64,000 nt of DNA, taken from the NCBI RefSeq assembly GCF_000316665.1, contig NC_019678.1, positions 1,922,001 to 1,986,000 of the forward strand. Direction: 5' to 3'. The position numbers and the translations under genes are program-made. Below are positions 47,951 through 56,895 of this stretch, piece by piece. The stretch is from Rivularia sp. PCC 7116. Lineage in GTDB: Bacteria; Cyanobacteriota; Cyanobacteriia; Cyanobacteriales; Nostocaceae. Under the pieces are notes generated by a model that had not been told where the DNA came from, made no database searches, and saw only the letters and a list, made by a program, of their open reading frames with translations. The stretch's first letter is position 1; every line of letters begins with the position of its first letter.

Positions 47951-47955
47951 TAAAG

Positions 47956-48792
47956 ATGTTAGTAAAAATGCAATCCACCTCAAATCAACAAACAACTTTC
48001 GGAAATCTGCTGAAGCACCATAGGAAACTGCGAAATTTCAGCCAGCTTGATTTAGCTTTAGCTAGCGATGTTTCCCAAAGACACATTAGTTTTCTCGAAT
48101 CCGGTAGAGCAAATCCCAGTCAGGAAATGATATTGCAGCTTGCGACTGTACTAGATATTCCTTTACGGGAACAAAACGTCATGCTGACAACTGCGGGATT
48201 TGCACCAATTTATTCCGAAAGCGATTTATCTTCACCAGAATTTGAACCCATCCGTAAAGCTTTGGATTTCATTTTGCTTTCTCAAACACATTCACCTGTG
48301 TTGATAATGGATAGATATTGGAATTTAATTCAAACTAATCCGGTTTCGCAACGGTTAATCAACTGGTTGATTGATTCAGAAGACTTGCACAACCGTTTTT
48401 ATATCGATGGAAAAATTAACTTGATGCGATTGATGCTACATTCCCAAGGATTAAAACCCTTCGTTTCCAACTGGGAAGAAATTGTTAGTCATTTAATCAA
48501 AAGAGTTTATCGAGAAGCAATAGCAGACGATAATAACGAGCAACCACGGCAGCTTTATCAAGAATTGATGACATATCCAGATATTCCACAACTGTGGAAA
48601 CTTTCCAATTCTCAAAGTTGGCAAATGCCATTATTAACCGTCAATTTTTTTAAAGCTGGGCTACATCTCAACTTTTTTTCAGCAATAGCAACTCTAGGTA
48701 CACCCCAAGACATAATGTTACAAGAATTACGCATTGAAACCTTATTTCCAGCGGACGAAATCACCCAAAAAAATTTGGTCGAGTTAAATTAA
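47956..48792 (+). CDS. XRE-family regulator with MmyB-like ligand-binding domain
   Basis: From ATG 47956 (278 aa; GAGGT 7 bases before it; the frame opens earlier at a TTG) the N-terminal 75 residues form a helix-turn-helix: LLKHHRKLRNFSQLDLALAS followed by VSQRHISFLESGRANPS. The C-terminal part (about 100-275) resembles the MmyB-type transcription-regulator ligand-binding domain, with VLIMDRYWNLIQTNP, LMRLMLHSQGL and LNFFSAIATLGTPQDI. It probably represses its divergent neighbour, and a perfect palindrome overlaps its own leader. The ligand is unknown. Confidence 0.88.
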   Translation: MLVKMQSTSNQQTTFGNLLKHHRKLRNFSQLDLALASDVSQRHISFLESGRANPSQEMILQLATVLDIPLREQNVMLTTAGFAPIYSESDLSSPEFEPIRKALDFILLSQTHSPVLIMDRYWNLIQTNPVSQRLINWLIDSEDLHNRFYIDGKINLMRLMLHSQGLKPFVSNWEEIVSHLIKRVYREAIADDNNEQPRQLYQELMTYPDIPQLWKLSNSQSWQMPLLTVNFFKAGLHLNFFSAIATLGTPQDIMLQELRIETLFPADEITQKNLVELN

Positions 48793-48912
48793 TTATCAGT
48801 GAAATTTATCTTAAGAAAGAATATTTTGCTCTTTACCTTCTGACCTCTGCGCTCTTGACTTCCTCTGCGGTTTTATAATTCCAAGATTATTGCAAAAAAC
48901 ATTACTTTACCT
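48793..48912. other. Short spacer without toxin gene
   Basis: Only 120 bp separate the XRE gene from the antitoxin-like gene. No toxin frame fits here; a CTCTGCG-type repeat is all that is visible. Confidence 0.6.
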
Positions 48913-49386
48913 TCAATGAAAAGCTTTCAATCTATCTTTTTCGCTAATCCAATACTCCGATACCCAAAACTTATCAATATTCATTACAATCGCCACTGGC
49001 GCAAAAGTATCAAATTCTTTCCCCGATAAATGTTGTGGAGGCAACAATCCGAATAGTTCTTTATATACCGTCACCTCAGTAATAATCTCATCAAACTCTG
49101 CTTCCATCTCATCAACTAAAACACAGTGAATTCCCCCTTCATCTTCGTAATATTCCTCTTCATAAGGTTCCCAGATAGGAGGTACGAGTTCGTGTTCCAA
49201 ATATTCCAGACGCTCAAATTCCTTGACGGGGATTATTGCCGCAACTTCTTCCCCAGCTTGCTGTAAAACGATACGCTTTCCTGCTAAAACCACTGTTTTC
49301 AAAGCTTCGAGCAAATTGCCTCGAACTTCCTCAATGCTCGAACGTACAAACCCTTCATCTTGGTTAACGTGCTGTTTTATGATCAT
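48913..49386 (-). CDS. Phd/YefM-like antitoxin with acidic C-terminal extension
   Basis: This 157-aa protein has an N-terminal segment (about 18-68: RGNLLEALKTVVLAGKRIVL, QAGEEVAAIIPVKEFERLEYL) with the Phd/YefM DNA-binding signature. An unusually acidic stretch follows (EPYEEEYYEDEGGIH, then DEMEAEFDEII), and a C-terminal part whose final 60 residues I do not recognise (LPPQHLSGKEFDTFAP, VMNIDKFWVSEYWI). Normal Phd antitoxins end near residue 80-90. No RelE/Doc-type toxin lies on either side. It sits divergent to metH with only about 90 bp in between. Either a solitary regulator or an antitoxin whose toxin is fused or lost. Confidence 0.6.
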   Translation of the reverse strand: MIIKQHVNQDEGFVRSSIEEVRGNLLEALKTVVLAGKRIVLQQAGEEVAAIIPVKEFERLEYLEHELVPPIWEPYEEEYYEDEGGIHCVLVDEMEAEFDEIITEVTVYKELFGLLPPQHLSGKEFDTFAPVAIVMNIDKFWVSEYWISEKDRLKAFH

Positions 49387-49478
49387 AAATGTAATCTTAG
49401 TGCAATCTAATAGGTCATTTAGTCTAGAAATCCGGGAAAATAATAAATTAAGGCTAACCTAAATTTTTCTTGAATTTT

Positions 49479-52400
49479 ATGGCGAACTCATTTTTGGAAC
49501 ATCTCCGAAGCCCCAAACGCCCTGTTGTGGTGTTCGATGGAGCGATGGGAACAAATTTACAGGTACAGGAACTCACTGCTGAAGATTTTGGTGGTGCGGA
49601 ATACGAAGGCTGTAACGAATATCTCGTTCACACCAAGCCGGAAGCAGTTGCGACGGTTCACCGTGGTTTCTTGGCTGCTGGTGCGGATGTGGTTGAAACG
49701 GATACTTTTGGTGGTACGTCAATTGTACTTGCCGAGTACGATTTAGCAGACCAAGCTTATTACCTGAATAAAGCTGCTGCGGAATTAGCTAAGAAAGTCT
49801 GTGCGGAATTTTCTACACCAGAAAAACCCCGTTTTGTTGGTGGTTCGATGGGTCCTGGTACAAAATTACCAACTTTGGGACATATTGACTTTGACACCTT
49901 GAAAAATGCTTATGTAGAGCAAGCAGAAGCATTGTGGGATGGTGGAGTCGATTTATTTATCGTCGAAACTTGTCAGGATGTGTTGCAAATTAAATCAGCG
50001 CTGAATGCAATTGAAGAAGTTTTTGCTAAAAAAGGCGATCGCCGTCCGATAATGGTTTCTGTGACTATGGAAACTATGGGCACAATGCTCGTAGGTACGG
50101 AAATTGCTGCGGTAGTGACAATTCTCGAACCCTACAATATCGATATTTTAGGGTTAAACTGCGCCACCGGACCCGATTTGATGAAACCATACATCAAATA
50201 CTTATCGGAACACTCACCATTTATTGTTTCTTGTATTCCCAACGCGGGTTTACCAGAAAACGTCGGCGGACAAGCGCATTATAAATTAACTCCAGTAGAG
50301 TTAAAGATGCACTTAATGCATTTCATCGAAGACTTAGGTGTCCAAGCGATCGGGGGTTGCTGTGGGACACGTCCGAAACATATTGAAGCTTTGGCAGAAA
50401 TTGCTAAAGACTTAACACCGAAAGATAGAAAACCGCAAACTGAACCGGCTGCGGCTTCGATTTACGGTACTCAACCATACGATCAAGATAATTCGTTCTT
50501 GATTATCGGCGAACGTCTCAACGCTAGCGGCTCTAAGAAGTGCCGTACCATGCTCAATGACGAAGATTGGGACGGATTGGTGTCTTTGGGACGTTCTCAG
50601 GTTAAAGAAGGCGCACACGTACTTGATGTCAACGTTGACTATGTAGGGCGCGATGGCGTGCGTGATATGCACGAGTTAGTTTCGCGTTTGGTGAATAATA
50701 TTACTTTACCGCTGGTGCTTGACTCCACCGAATGGGAAAAAATGGAGGCAGGGTTAAAAGTTGCTGGTGGTAAGTGCTTGTTAAATTCTACCAACTACGA
50801 AGACGGTGAAGAACGCTTTTTAAAAGTGTTGGAATTAGCTAAAACTTATGGCGCTGGGGTAGTAATTGGTACCATTGACGAAGACGGAATGGCGCGAACT
50901 GCCGATAAGAAATTTGAAATTGCTCAAAGAGCTTATCGTCAAGCATTAGAATACGGTATCCCCGCTCACGAAATTTTCTTTGATAATCTAGCGCTACCGA
51001 TTTCCACCGGAATTGAAGAAGATAGGGAAAACGGTAAAGCCACGATTGAATCCATTCGTCGGATTCGTCAAGAATTACCCGGATGTCATGTTGTATTGGG
51101 TGTTTCCAACGTTTCCTTCGGTTTAAATCCCGCAGCGCGGATAGTTTTAAACTCGATGTTCCTGCACGAAGCAATGCAAGCGGGCATGGATGCAGCTATT
51201 GTTAGTGCCAGCAAGATTTTACCGCTGGCTAAAATTGAAGAAGAACATCAAAAAATCTGCCGCGACTTGATTTACGACAACCGTAAATTTGACGGTGATA
51301 TCTGCGTTTATGACCCCTTGGGCGAACTTACCACAATGTTTGAAGGGGTTAGCGCTAAACGCGATAAAGGCGTTGACGTTAGTTTACCAATTGAAGAACG
51401 CTTAAAACAGCACGTTATCGACGGCGAACGCATTGGTTTAGAAGATGCTTTGAAAGAAGCAATGGAAAAATATCCGCCGTTGGATATTGTTAACATCTAC
51501 TTATTAGATGGAATGAAAGTAGTAGGTGAATTGTTCGGTTCCGGACAAATGCAGCTACCTTTCGTATTGCAGTCAGCAGAAACGATGAAAGCAGCGGTGG
51601 CATTTTTAGAACCGCACATGGAAAAATCGGAAGGTGAAGTGGATAATGCCAAAGGTACCTTTGTTATTGCTACCGTAAAAGGTGACGTTCACGACATTGG
51701 TAAAAACCTGGTGGACATTATTTTGTCCAACAACGGCTATCGGGTAATTAACTTAGGCATAAAACAGCCAGTAGAAAATATTATCCAAGCCTACGAAGAA
51801 CATAAACCCGATTGTATAGCCATGAGTGGTTTGTTGGTGAAATCAACGGCGTTTATGAAAGATAACTTAGAAACCTTTAACGAAAAAGGAATTACCGTTC
51901 CCGTCATTTTGGGTGGTGCTGCATTGACTCCCAAATTCGTTAACGACGACTGTCAAAACACCTATAAAGGTAAAGTTATCTACGGTAAAGATGCATTTTC
52001 CGATTTGCATTTCATGGATAAATTAATGCCAGCCAAATCTGGTAATGATTGGGATGATTTTAAAGGTTTCTTGGGTGAATTTGCAGAAGAAGAACATTCT
52101 CAAAACGGAAACGGAAACGGACATAAAGGAGCAGAAGCAAAAGCTGTAGAAGACAAACCCGAAGAACCAAAAGTCATTGACACCAAACGTTCCGAAGCAG
52201 TCGATATCGATACCGAACGTCCCACACCACCATTCTGGGGAACCAAATTATTGCAAGGAGAAGATATTCCTCTAGAAGAACTATTTTGGTACTTGGATTT
52301 ACAAGCATTAATCGCCGGACAATGGCAATTTAGAAAACCCAAAGACCAGACAAAAGAAGAATATCAGGCTTTCTTAGCAGAGAAAGTATATCCAATTCTA

Positions 52401-53021
52401 GAAACCTGGAAAAAACGGGTAGTAGAAGAAAACTTGTTGCATCCCCAAGTAATTTACGGTTACTTCCCCACACAAGCAGAAGGAAACACTTTACATATAT
52501 ACAACCCCGAAAACCATTCCGAAAAAGTTACCGAATTTGAATTCCCCCGTCAAAAATCATTACGTCGTTTGTGTATAGCAGACTTCTTTGCTCCCAAAGA
52601 AACCGGAATCATGGATGTCTTCCCCATGCAAGCGGTGACAGTCGGTGAAATTGCCACTGAATTCGCTCAAAAGCTATTCTCCAACAACGAATACACAGAT
52701 TATCTGTACTTCCACGGAATAGCAGTGCAAATGGCAGAAGCCCTAGCCGAATGGACGCACGCCCGAATCCGCCGCGAATTAGGCTTTGCAGACGAAGACC
52801 CCGACAACATTCGGGATATGTTAGCGCAAAGGTATCGCGGTTCGCGTTATAGCTTTGGATACCCAGCTTGTCCGAATATTCCAGACCAGTACAAGCAGTT
52901 GGACTTGTTGAAAACTGACAGAATTAACCTGTATATGGACGAAAGCGAGCAGATTTATCCCGAGCAAAGTACAACAGCGATTATTACCTATCATCCTGTA
53001 GCTAAATACTTTAGCGCTTAA
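49479..53021 (+). CDS. metH: Cobalamin-dependent methionine synthase MetH
   Basis: MetH transfers the methyl group of 5-methyl-THF to homocysteine through cobalamin. From ATG 49479 it encodes 1180 aa (a TTG three codons earlier is possible). The homocysteine domain has zinc Cys in LGLNCATGP (C228) and AIGGCCGT (C294/C295). The pterin-binding domain has [10 protein letters not shown] and [18 protein letters not shown]. The B12 cap and domain have DVHDIGKN, with His738 as the lower axial ligand. A long hydrophilic linker ([14 protein letters not shown] onward) leads to the AdoMet reactivation domain. All four modules are present. No riboswitch was seen in the 92-bp leader. Confidence 0.98.
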   Translation: MANSFLEHLRSPKRPVVVFDGAMGTNLQVQELTAEDFGGAEYEGCNEYLVHTKPEAVATVHRGFLAAGADVVETDTFGGTSIVLAEYDLADQAYYLNKAAAELAKKVCAEFSTPEKPRFVGGSMGPGTKLPTLGHIDFDTLKNAYVEQAEALWDGGVDLFIVETCQDVLQIKSALNAIEEVFAKKGDRRPIMVSVTMETMGTMLVGTEIAAVVTILEPYNIDILGLNCATGPDLMKPYIKYLSEHSPFIVSCIPNAGLPENVGGQAHYKLTPVELKMHLMHFIEDLGVQAIGGCCGTRPKHIEALAEIAKDLTPKDRKPQTEPAAASIYGTQPYDQDNSFLIIGERLNASGSKKCRTMLNDEDWDGLVSLGRSQVKEGAHVLDVNVDYVGRDGVRDMHELVSRLVNNITLPLVLDSTEWEKMEAGLKVAGGKCLLNSTNYEDGEERFLKVLELAKTYGAGVVIGTIDEDGMARTADKKFEIAQRAYRQALEYGIPAHEIFFDNLALPISTGIEEDRENGKATIESIRRIRQELPGCHVVLGVSNVSFGLNPAARIVLNSMFLHEAMQAGMDAAIVSASKILPLAKIEEEHQKICRDLIYDNRKFDGDICVYDPLGELTTMFEGVSAKRDKGVDVSLPIEERLKQHVIDGERIGLEDALKEAMEKYPPLDIVNIYLLDGMKVVGELFGSGQMQLPFVLQSAETMKAAVAFLEPHMEKSEGEVDNAKGTFVIATVKGDVHDIGKNLVDIILSNNGYRVINLGIKQPVENIIQAYEEHKPDCIAMSGLLVKSTAFMKDNLETFNEKGITVPVILGGAALTPKFVNDDCQNTYKGKVIYGKDAFSDLHFMDKLMPAKSGNDWDDFKGFLGEFAEEEHSQNGNGNGHKGAEAKAVEDKPEEPKVIDTKRSEAVDIDTERPTPPFWGTKLLQGEDIPLEELFWYLDLQALIAGQWQFRKPKDQTKEEYQAFLAEKVYPILETWKKRVVEENLLHPQVIYGYFPTQAEGNTLHIYNPENHSEKVTEFEFPRQKSLRRLCIADFFAPKETGIMDVFPMQAVTVGEIATEFAQKLFSNNEYTDYLYFHGIAVQMAEALAEWTHARIRRELGFADEDPDNIRDMLAQRYRGSRYSFGYPACPNIPDQYKQLDLLKTDRINLYMDESEQIYPEQSTTAIITYHPVAKYFSA

Positions 53022-53025
53022 CTCA

Positions 53026-53149
53026 AACCCCCCTCTCCTTAATAAGGAGAGGGGCTGGGGGTGAGGTTTCGAGCAATGTAGCAAGAAAAGATTTAGAAGT
53101 AAGGTAATTCTCCCCTCTCCTTGACAAGGAGAGGGGTTGGGGGTGAGGT
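53026..53149. repeat. Two copies of the CCCCTCTCCTT palindromic repeat
   Basis: Copies at 53026-53067 and 53111-53149 read CCCCTCTCC-TTAATAA/TTGACAA-GGAGAGGGG followed by (C/T)TGGGGGTGAGGT. They belong to a six-copy family in 53.0-55.4 kb and could also terminate metH transcription. Confidence 0.9.
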
Positions 53150-53231
53150 AATTTAACGGATGTCAAAAACCAATCAATGTAATTAATCTGATATTAACTA
53201 AAACCCTATTAATATCAGCTTAATTATCAAA

Positions 53232-53600
53232 ATGACCCAACTTTATAATAAAAAATCAGAAAAAGAAAAACGGCGTAAATTACGTCAAGATATAGTAAAA
53301 GCAGAAAAGATAATTTGGGACAAAATAAGAAATAGACAAATAGAAGATTGTAAATTCCGCAGACAATATAGTGTAGATAAATTTGTCATTGATTTTTACA
53401 ATCCTATATTAAAGCTAGCGATAGAAATTGACGGTGAAAGTCATTTTCAAGAGGGTGCTGCTGAATATGATAGAGAAAGACAAAGTTATATTGAGTCTTT
53501 AGGAATTAAGTTTATTCGGTTTACGAATAATGATGTTTATAACAACTTAGGTGGTGTTTTAGAAAGTATTGCGATGAAGGTGAGAGAGTTGAGGGGTTGA
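53232..53600 (+). CDS. DUF559 endonuclease-domain protein
   Basis: This 122-aa protein contains a PD-(D/E)XK/Vsr-like core: EKIIWDKIRNRQ, FRRQYSVDKFVIDFYNP and the acidic LKLAIEIDGESH with D at its metal position, then DRERQSYIESLGIKFIRFTNNDVY. Such small DUF559 proteins are scattered among cyanobacteria and mobile DNA; the natural substrate is unknown. It sits between palindromic repeats, without a partner methylase. Confidence 0.82.
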   Translation: MTQLYNKKSEKEKRRKLRQDIVKAEKIIWDKIRNRQIEDCKFRRQYSVDKFVIDFYNPILKLAIEIDGESHFQEGAAEYDRERQSYIESLGIKFIRFTNNDVYNNLGGVLESIAMKVRELRG

Positions 53601-53626
53601 AGTTGTTTGTTAGAATTAAAAGTGAA

Positions 53627-53667
53627 AACCTCACCCCTAACCCCTCTCCTTATTAAGGAGAGGGGGA
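53627..53667. repeat. CCCCTCTCCTT palindromic repeat, inverse orientation
   Basis: ACCTCACCCCTAACCCCTCTCCTTATTAAGGAGAGGGG is the same repeat with its conserved flank on the other side. It follows the DUF559 gene. Confidence 0.88.
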
Positions 53668-53680
53668 AAGGAATTTAAAA

Positions 53681-54232
53681 TTATTGATTACGCTTTCTCA
53701 ATTTACAATCAATTTCTGGTGGGAACGCTGGAAAGTTTTTTCTAATCCAATCTAAAGAACGCCAAGCTATTTTATTACAATTAGTACTTGCTGCACCAAG
53801 GTTATTACCTCCAGCATCAAATATTTCCAACCATCCATCATCACCATCTGTAGTTACCCGAGTTGTAAAAATTCTTTGTCTCCCAATAGTGACTACAAAA
53901 TTATATACAGAACCAAAATCGGCTTCATCAACATTTTGTTTATAGAAAAGATAAGATTTTGCAAAAGTTTGGGGATATGTTGGTTTTCTTTCTCCTGACT
54001 GCAATTCGTTTAGAAATATATGAACATCTTCAAGATTGAATTGAGTTTTTAAACTATACCCACATTCTTCAAGATAAGCTTCTTCTTCACTATAATTTTC
54101 CAATCCACTAACTTCAAAATCCCAAGTTTGAGAAGGGTAAAGAGATTTCGCATCAATTAACTCTTCTTCGTCATAGACTTCTGTATAATTTTGAGAATAA
54201 AATAGCTTAATTTTCTGAATGAAGTTATTCAT
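53681..54232 (-). CDS. Hypothetical protein, 183 aa
   Basis: I recognise no family. The protein is acidic in its first 90 residues (TEVYDEEELIDAK, SEEEAYLEECG), then has a beta-rich core (GSVYNFVVTIGRQRIFTTRVTTDGDDGWLE) and a basic tail. There is no signal peptide or membrane segment. The gene lies on the minus strand between palindromic repeats and is read away from its neighbours. Coding status is supported by length and composition only. Confidence 0.6.
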   Translation of the reverse strand: MNNFIQKIKLFYSQNYTEVYDEEELIDAKSLYPSQTWDFEVSGLENYSEEEAYLEECGYSLKTQFNLEDVHIFLNELQSGERKPTYPQTFAKSYLFYKQNVDEADFGSVYNFVVTIGRQRIFTTRVTTDGDDGWLEIFDAGGNNLGAASTNCNKIAWRSLDWIRKNFPAFPPEIDCKLRKRNQ

Positions 54233-54342
54233 GGTAGATTTTGATTAATAGCTAATTATGATTAACTTATTTTGCCCTATTTAACTTATAAATATTCAAT
54301 TATGTTCAATAAATTTTAAACCTTATTTTGTTATAACAAACA

Positions 54343-54381
54343 TCCCTCTCCTTAATAAGGAGAGGGAACGAGTGTGAGGTT
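54343..54381. repeat. CCCTCTCCTT palindromic repeat, diverged copy
   Basis: CATCCCTCTCCTTAATAAGGAGAGGGAACGAGTGTGAGGT is a copy with a changed flank. It lies upstream of the hydrolase gene. Confidence 0.85.
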
Positions 54382-54431
54382 TAAATGTATCGCAATCTTA
54401 GATATTATTAACAATATTCATCCAATCTTCA

Positions 54432-55298
54432 ATGACAACCCAAAAACCAAAACCCCTTTCAAAACTAAAATTTATAAAACGAATGTTAATAACCATAATC
54501 CTCATCTACCTAACCTTCGCTATCATCATTTATTCCCAAGTAGAAAAACTAATCTTCCTTCCCCCACCTTCCACCTATGAAGACACTGAAGAAATAATCA
54601 AACTAATCAGCGAAGATGGAACCAAACTTTCTGCAATTCATCTATCAAATCCCGATGCTAAATACACTATCCTTTACGCTCATGGAAACGGTTCCGATTT
54701 AGGTATGATTAAACCCAGATTAGAACAGTTAAAAGATATTGGTTTCAGCGTCTTAGGTTACGATTATCGCGGTTATGGAACTAGCGAGGGAAAACCGTCA
54801 GAAAAAAATGCTTATAAAGACATTGATACGGCTTACAATTATTTAACCCAAGAACTAAAAATACTACCCCAAAAAATAATACCTTTTGGACGTTCTGTCG
54901 GAGGAGGTTCGGCAATTGATTTAGCAGCGAGAAAACCTGTTGCTGGCTTAATTACCGAAAGCACTTTCACTTCTATATTTAAAGTTAAAGTACCTATTAA
55001 AATTTTACCTTTCGATAAATTTCCGAATTTAGAAAAAATTAAAAGAGTCAAATGTCCGGTATTAATAATGCATGGAAAACTTGATGAAGTTGTTCCTTTT
55101 TACCACAGCGAACAATTATTCGAGCAAACACCTTCACCAAAACTTTCCTTATGGATTGAAGATGCTAAACATAATAACTTCCCATATGCAGCGGGAGAAA
55201 GATATACAAAAATTTTGAAAGAATTTATCGAGTTAGTTAATAACTATAACTCCATTTCTTACTCCCCTCTCCTTAATAAGGAGAGGGGCTGGGGGTGA
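54432..55298 (+). CDS. Membrane-anchored alpha/beta hydrolase
   Basis: This 288-aa protein has an N-terminal signal anchor (about 18-36), then an alpha/beta hydrolase fold with the oxyanion-type YAHGNGSD, nucleophile elbow GRSVGGG (S155), acid D218 in MHGKLDEVVP and His247 in DAKHNNF. It resembles the bem46/FSH-like serine hydrolases. The substrate is unknown. The last 11 codons (SPLLNKERGWG) and the stop are encoded by a palindromic repeat (55263-55301), so the natural C-terminus has been altered or extended. Confidence 0.86.
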   Translation: MTTQKPKPLSKLKFIKRMLITIILIYLTFAIIIYSQVEKLIFLPPPSTYEDTEEIIKLISEDGTKLSAIHLSNPDAKYTILYAHGNGSDLGMIKPRLEQLKDIGFSVLGYDYRGYGTSEGKPSEKNAYKDIDTAYNYLTQELKILPQKIIPFGRSVGGGSAIDLAARKPVAGLITESTFTSIFKVKVPIKILPFDKFPNLEKIKRVKCPVLIMHGKLDEVVPFYHSEQLFEQTPSPKLSLWIEDAKHNNFPYAAGERYTKILKEFIELVNNYNSISYSPLLNKERGWG

Positions 55299-55345
55299 GG
55301 TAATCTCCCCTCTCCTTAATAAGGAGAGGAGCTAGGGGTGAGGTT
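55263..55345. repeat. Two adjacent CCCCTCTCCTT palindromic repeats
   Basis: Copies at 55263-55301 and 55306-55345 have TTAATAA cores and GGGGTGAGGT flanks. The first contains the C-terminal codons and stop of the hydrolase. Confidence 0.9.
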
Positions 55346-55387
55346 TCACAAGTACGATAAAACACTAATTGACATTAACAAAAATAT

Positions 55388-55955
55388 ATGCCAGAAGGTC
55401 CAGAAATTAAACAAGCAGCCGATAAAATTGCTTCTGCTATAACCCACTCCCCCGTAGAAGAAATATTCTTCGCATTTGAGCGTCTCAAACCTTATGAATC
55501 ACAATTAAAAAACCATCGCATTACAAAAGTAGACACAAAAGGGAAAGCGATGTTGATTCACTTTGACAACCAACTTACAATTTACAGTCACAATCAACTT
55601 TACGGTAAGTGGATGGTGCGTAAAGCTTATGATTATCCAAAAACTAACCGTCAGCTACGTTTAGCAATTCACAATCATCAAAAATCAGCGCCCAATAGAT
55701 TGCAATCAGAAACAATTAGAAAAACTCGCTGAAGCGGCGCTTTCTGTCCCCAAACAATCCTACGAAACTAAAGGTATTACCAACAACCTTGAATTAGCTG
55801 CTGAATTGAAATCAAAGGGATACAAGCGACAGGAATATCGTCACTGGGTATTCGGAAGGGAGGTTAAACCTTGCTATATTTGTAGCACGACTATTATTAA
55901 AGACACTACAGCCGGAAGGCGCTATTATTATTGTCCGCAATGTCAAACGCAATAG
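55388..55955 (+). pseudogene. nei: DNA glycosylase Nei/Fpg-type (endonuclease VIII) broken by internal deletion
   Basis: The first 104 residues are intact: MPEGPEIKQAADKIASAI with catalytic P2/E3, YSHNQLYGKW and RQLRLAIHNHQKSA. The frame then stops at 55732. In a second frame the gene continues DCNQKQLEKLAEAALSVP, HWVFGREVKP and a zinc finger CYICSTTIIKD...YYYCPQCQTQ ending at TAG 55953-55955. Compared with full-length relatives (about 270-285 aa) about 80-95 residues between the two parts are missing, including the helix-two-turn-helix region, and the frame is shifted. The gene cannot make an active enzyme. An assembly error is a less likely alternative. Confidence 0.85.
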
Positions 55956-56557
55956 CATACTTTCTATAAATAATTTTATTTTTCAACGAAAAAAATTTGT
56001 TCGCAAAGTTATATTTATTCAATTTGATAAATGATTTATAAAAACTACTAAATTTTTTATTTAAAATTCACTCGCTTAAAAGTTGAATCAGTTTCATGTC
56101 GATTCTTAAAAATCAAATGTAAATATTCTTGACAAAAAAAGTTTTCTCAATATTGTTTAGCAGTAACTTGAGAATTAAGCTCTTTGTAAAATCTAAATTG
56201 TTCCTTGTTTACAAAGATGTAATATTAAAAGAAAGTAAATAATCACTTTGAAGTAAATTTTTGTAAAATAAGTTAATTAAATAATAGATTGATAAAAGTT
56301 GTAAACATGATTTTCTATATATTCGTAGTTTGAATCACAAAATGCGAAATATAAATTAAAAACTTTGTCCAGCATCTCATTTTTAGTTCTAAAATTGCTC
56401 TATATTAATCATTAATTCTGAGAGTTCATCAAGTAATAACTCAATATATTAAGTTTTTTTTCGCACTGGCATTATGTTGTCCTTTAATACCGGACGTTGC
56501 TGTTTAAATTGTGTATCCTGAAAACAACTAATCAAATTTTCACGAAACAGAGGTCTA
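55956..56557. other. 600-bp AT-rich spacer
   Basis: No gene, RNA or repeat is recognised. Its length and base composition suggest decayed coding DNA or a long regulatory leader for the small gene at 56558. Confidence 0.5.
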
Positions 56558-56797
56558 ATGACTCCTAAAATTATGCGTCAAGTTTGGTCGGTAGTCGAAA
56601 AAACTCAAACCAAGACACTGTTGCAAATGGATGATGCCAGCTTGGTTAAGTTGTTAGTAAAACAAACAAAAAACCAAGCATCGTTAGAAGATTGTCACGA
56701 AGCCGATGTTCTTTGCGATTACATTCAATCCCGACTTCCTCTAATCCGCGATATTGCTCATGAACGCCAATACAAATTACAGTCAACGTTCAATTAA
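56558..56797 (+). CDS. Small conserved cyanobacterial protein, 79 aa
   Basis: The protein starts MTPKIMRQVWSVVEKTQTKTLLQMDD and has the acidic ASLVKLLVKQTKNQ, EADVLCDYIQSRLPLIRD pattern that I recall from small hypothetical proteins of Nostoc-type genomes. No membrane segment is seen; it is predicted helical. An AGAGGT site lies 5 bases before the ATG. The neighbour ribD converges on it 98 bp away. The function is unknown. Confidence 0.72.
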   Translation: MTPKIMRQVWSVVEKTQTKTLLQMDDASLVKLLVKQTKNQASLEDCHEADVLCDYIQSRLPLIRDIAHERQYKLQSTFN

Positions 56798-56895
56798 CGA
56801 ACAAATTGTTGAAACATCATCGCTTTGCGGTGAAATGAAAGGACATATAAGCTTTTATCAACTGCTTTCGCTACAAAGAATAGAAGTATCGCCAA

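Noticed and set aside
53026-55345. CRISPR-like array
   Set aside because: The repeated units are palindromic and spaced by whole genes, with no regular spacer length and no cas genes.
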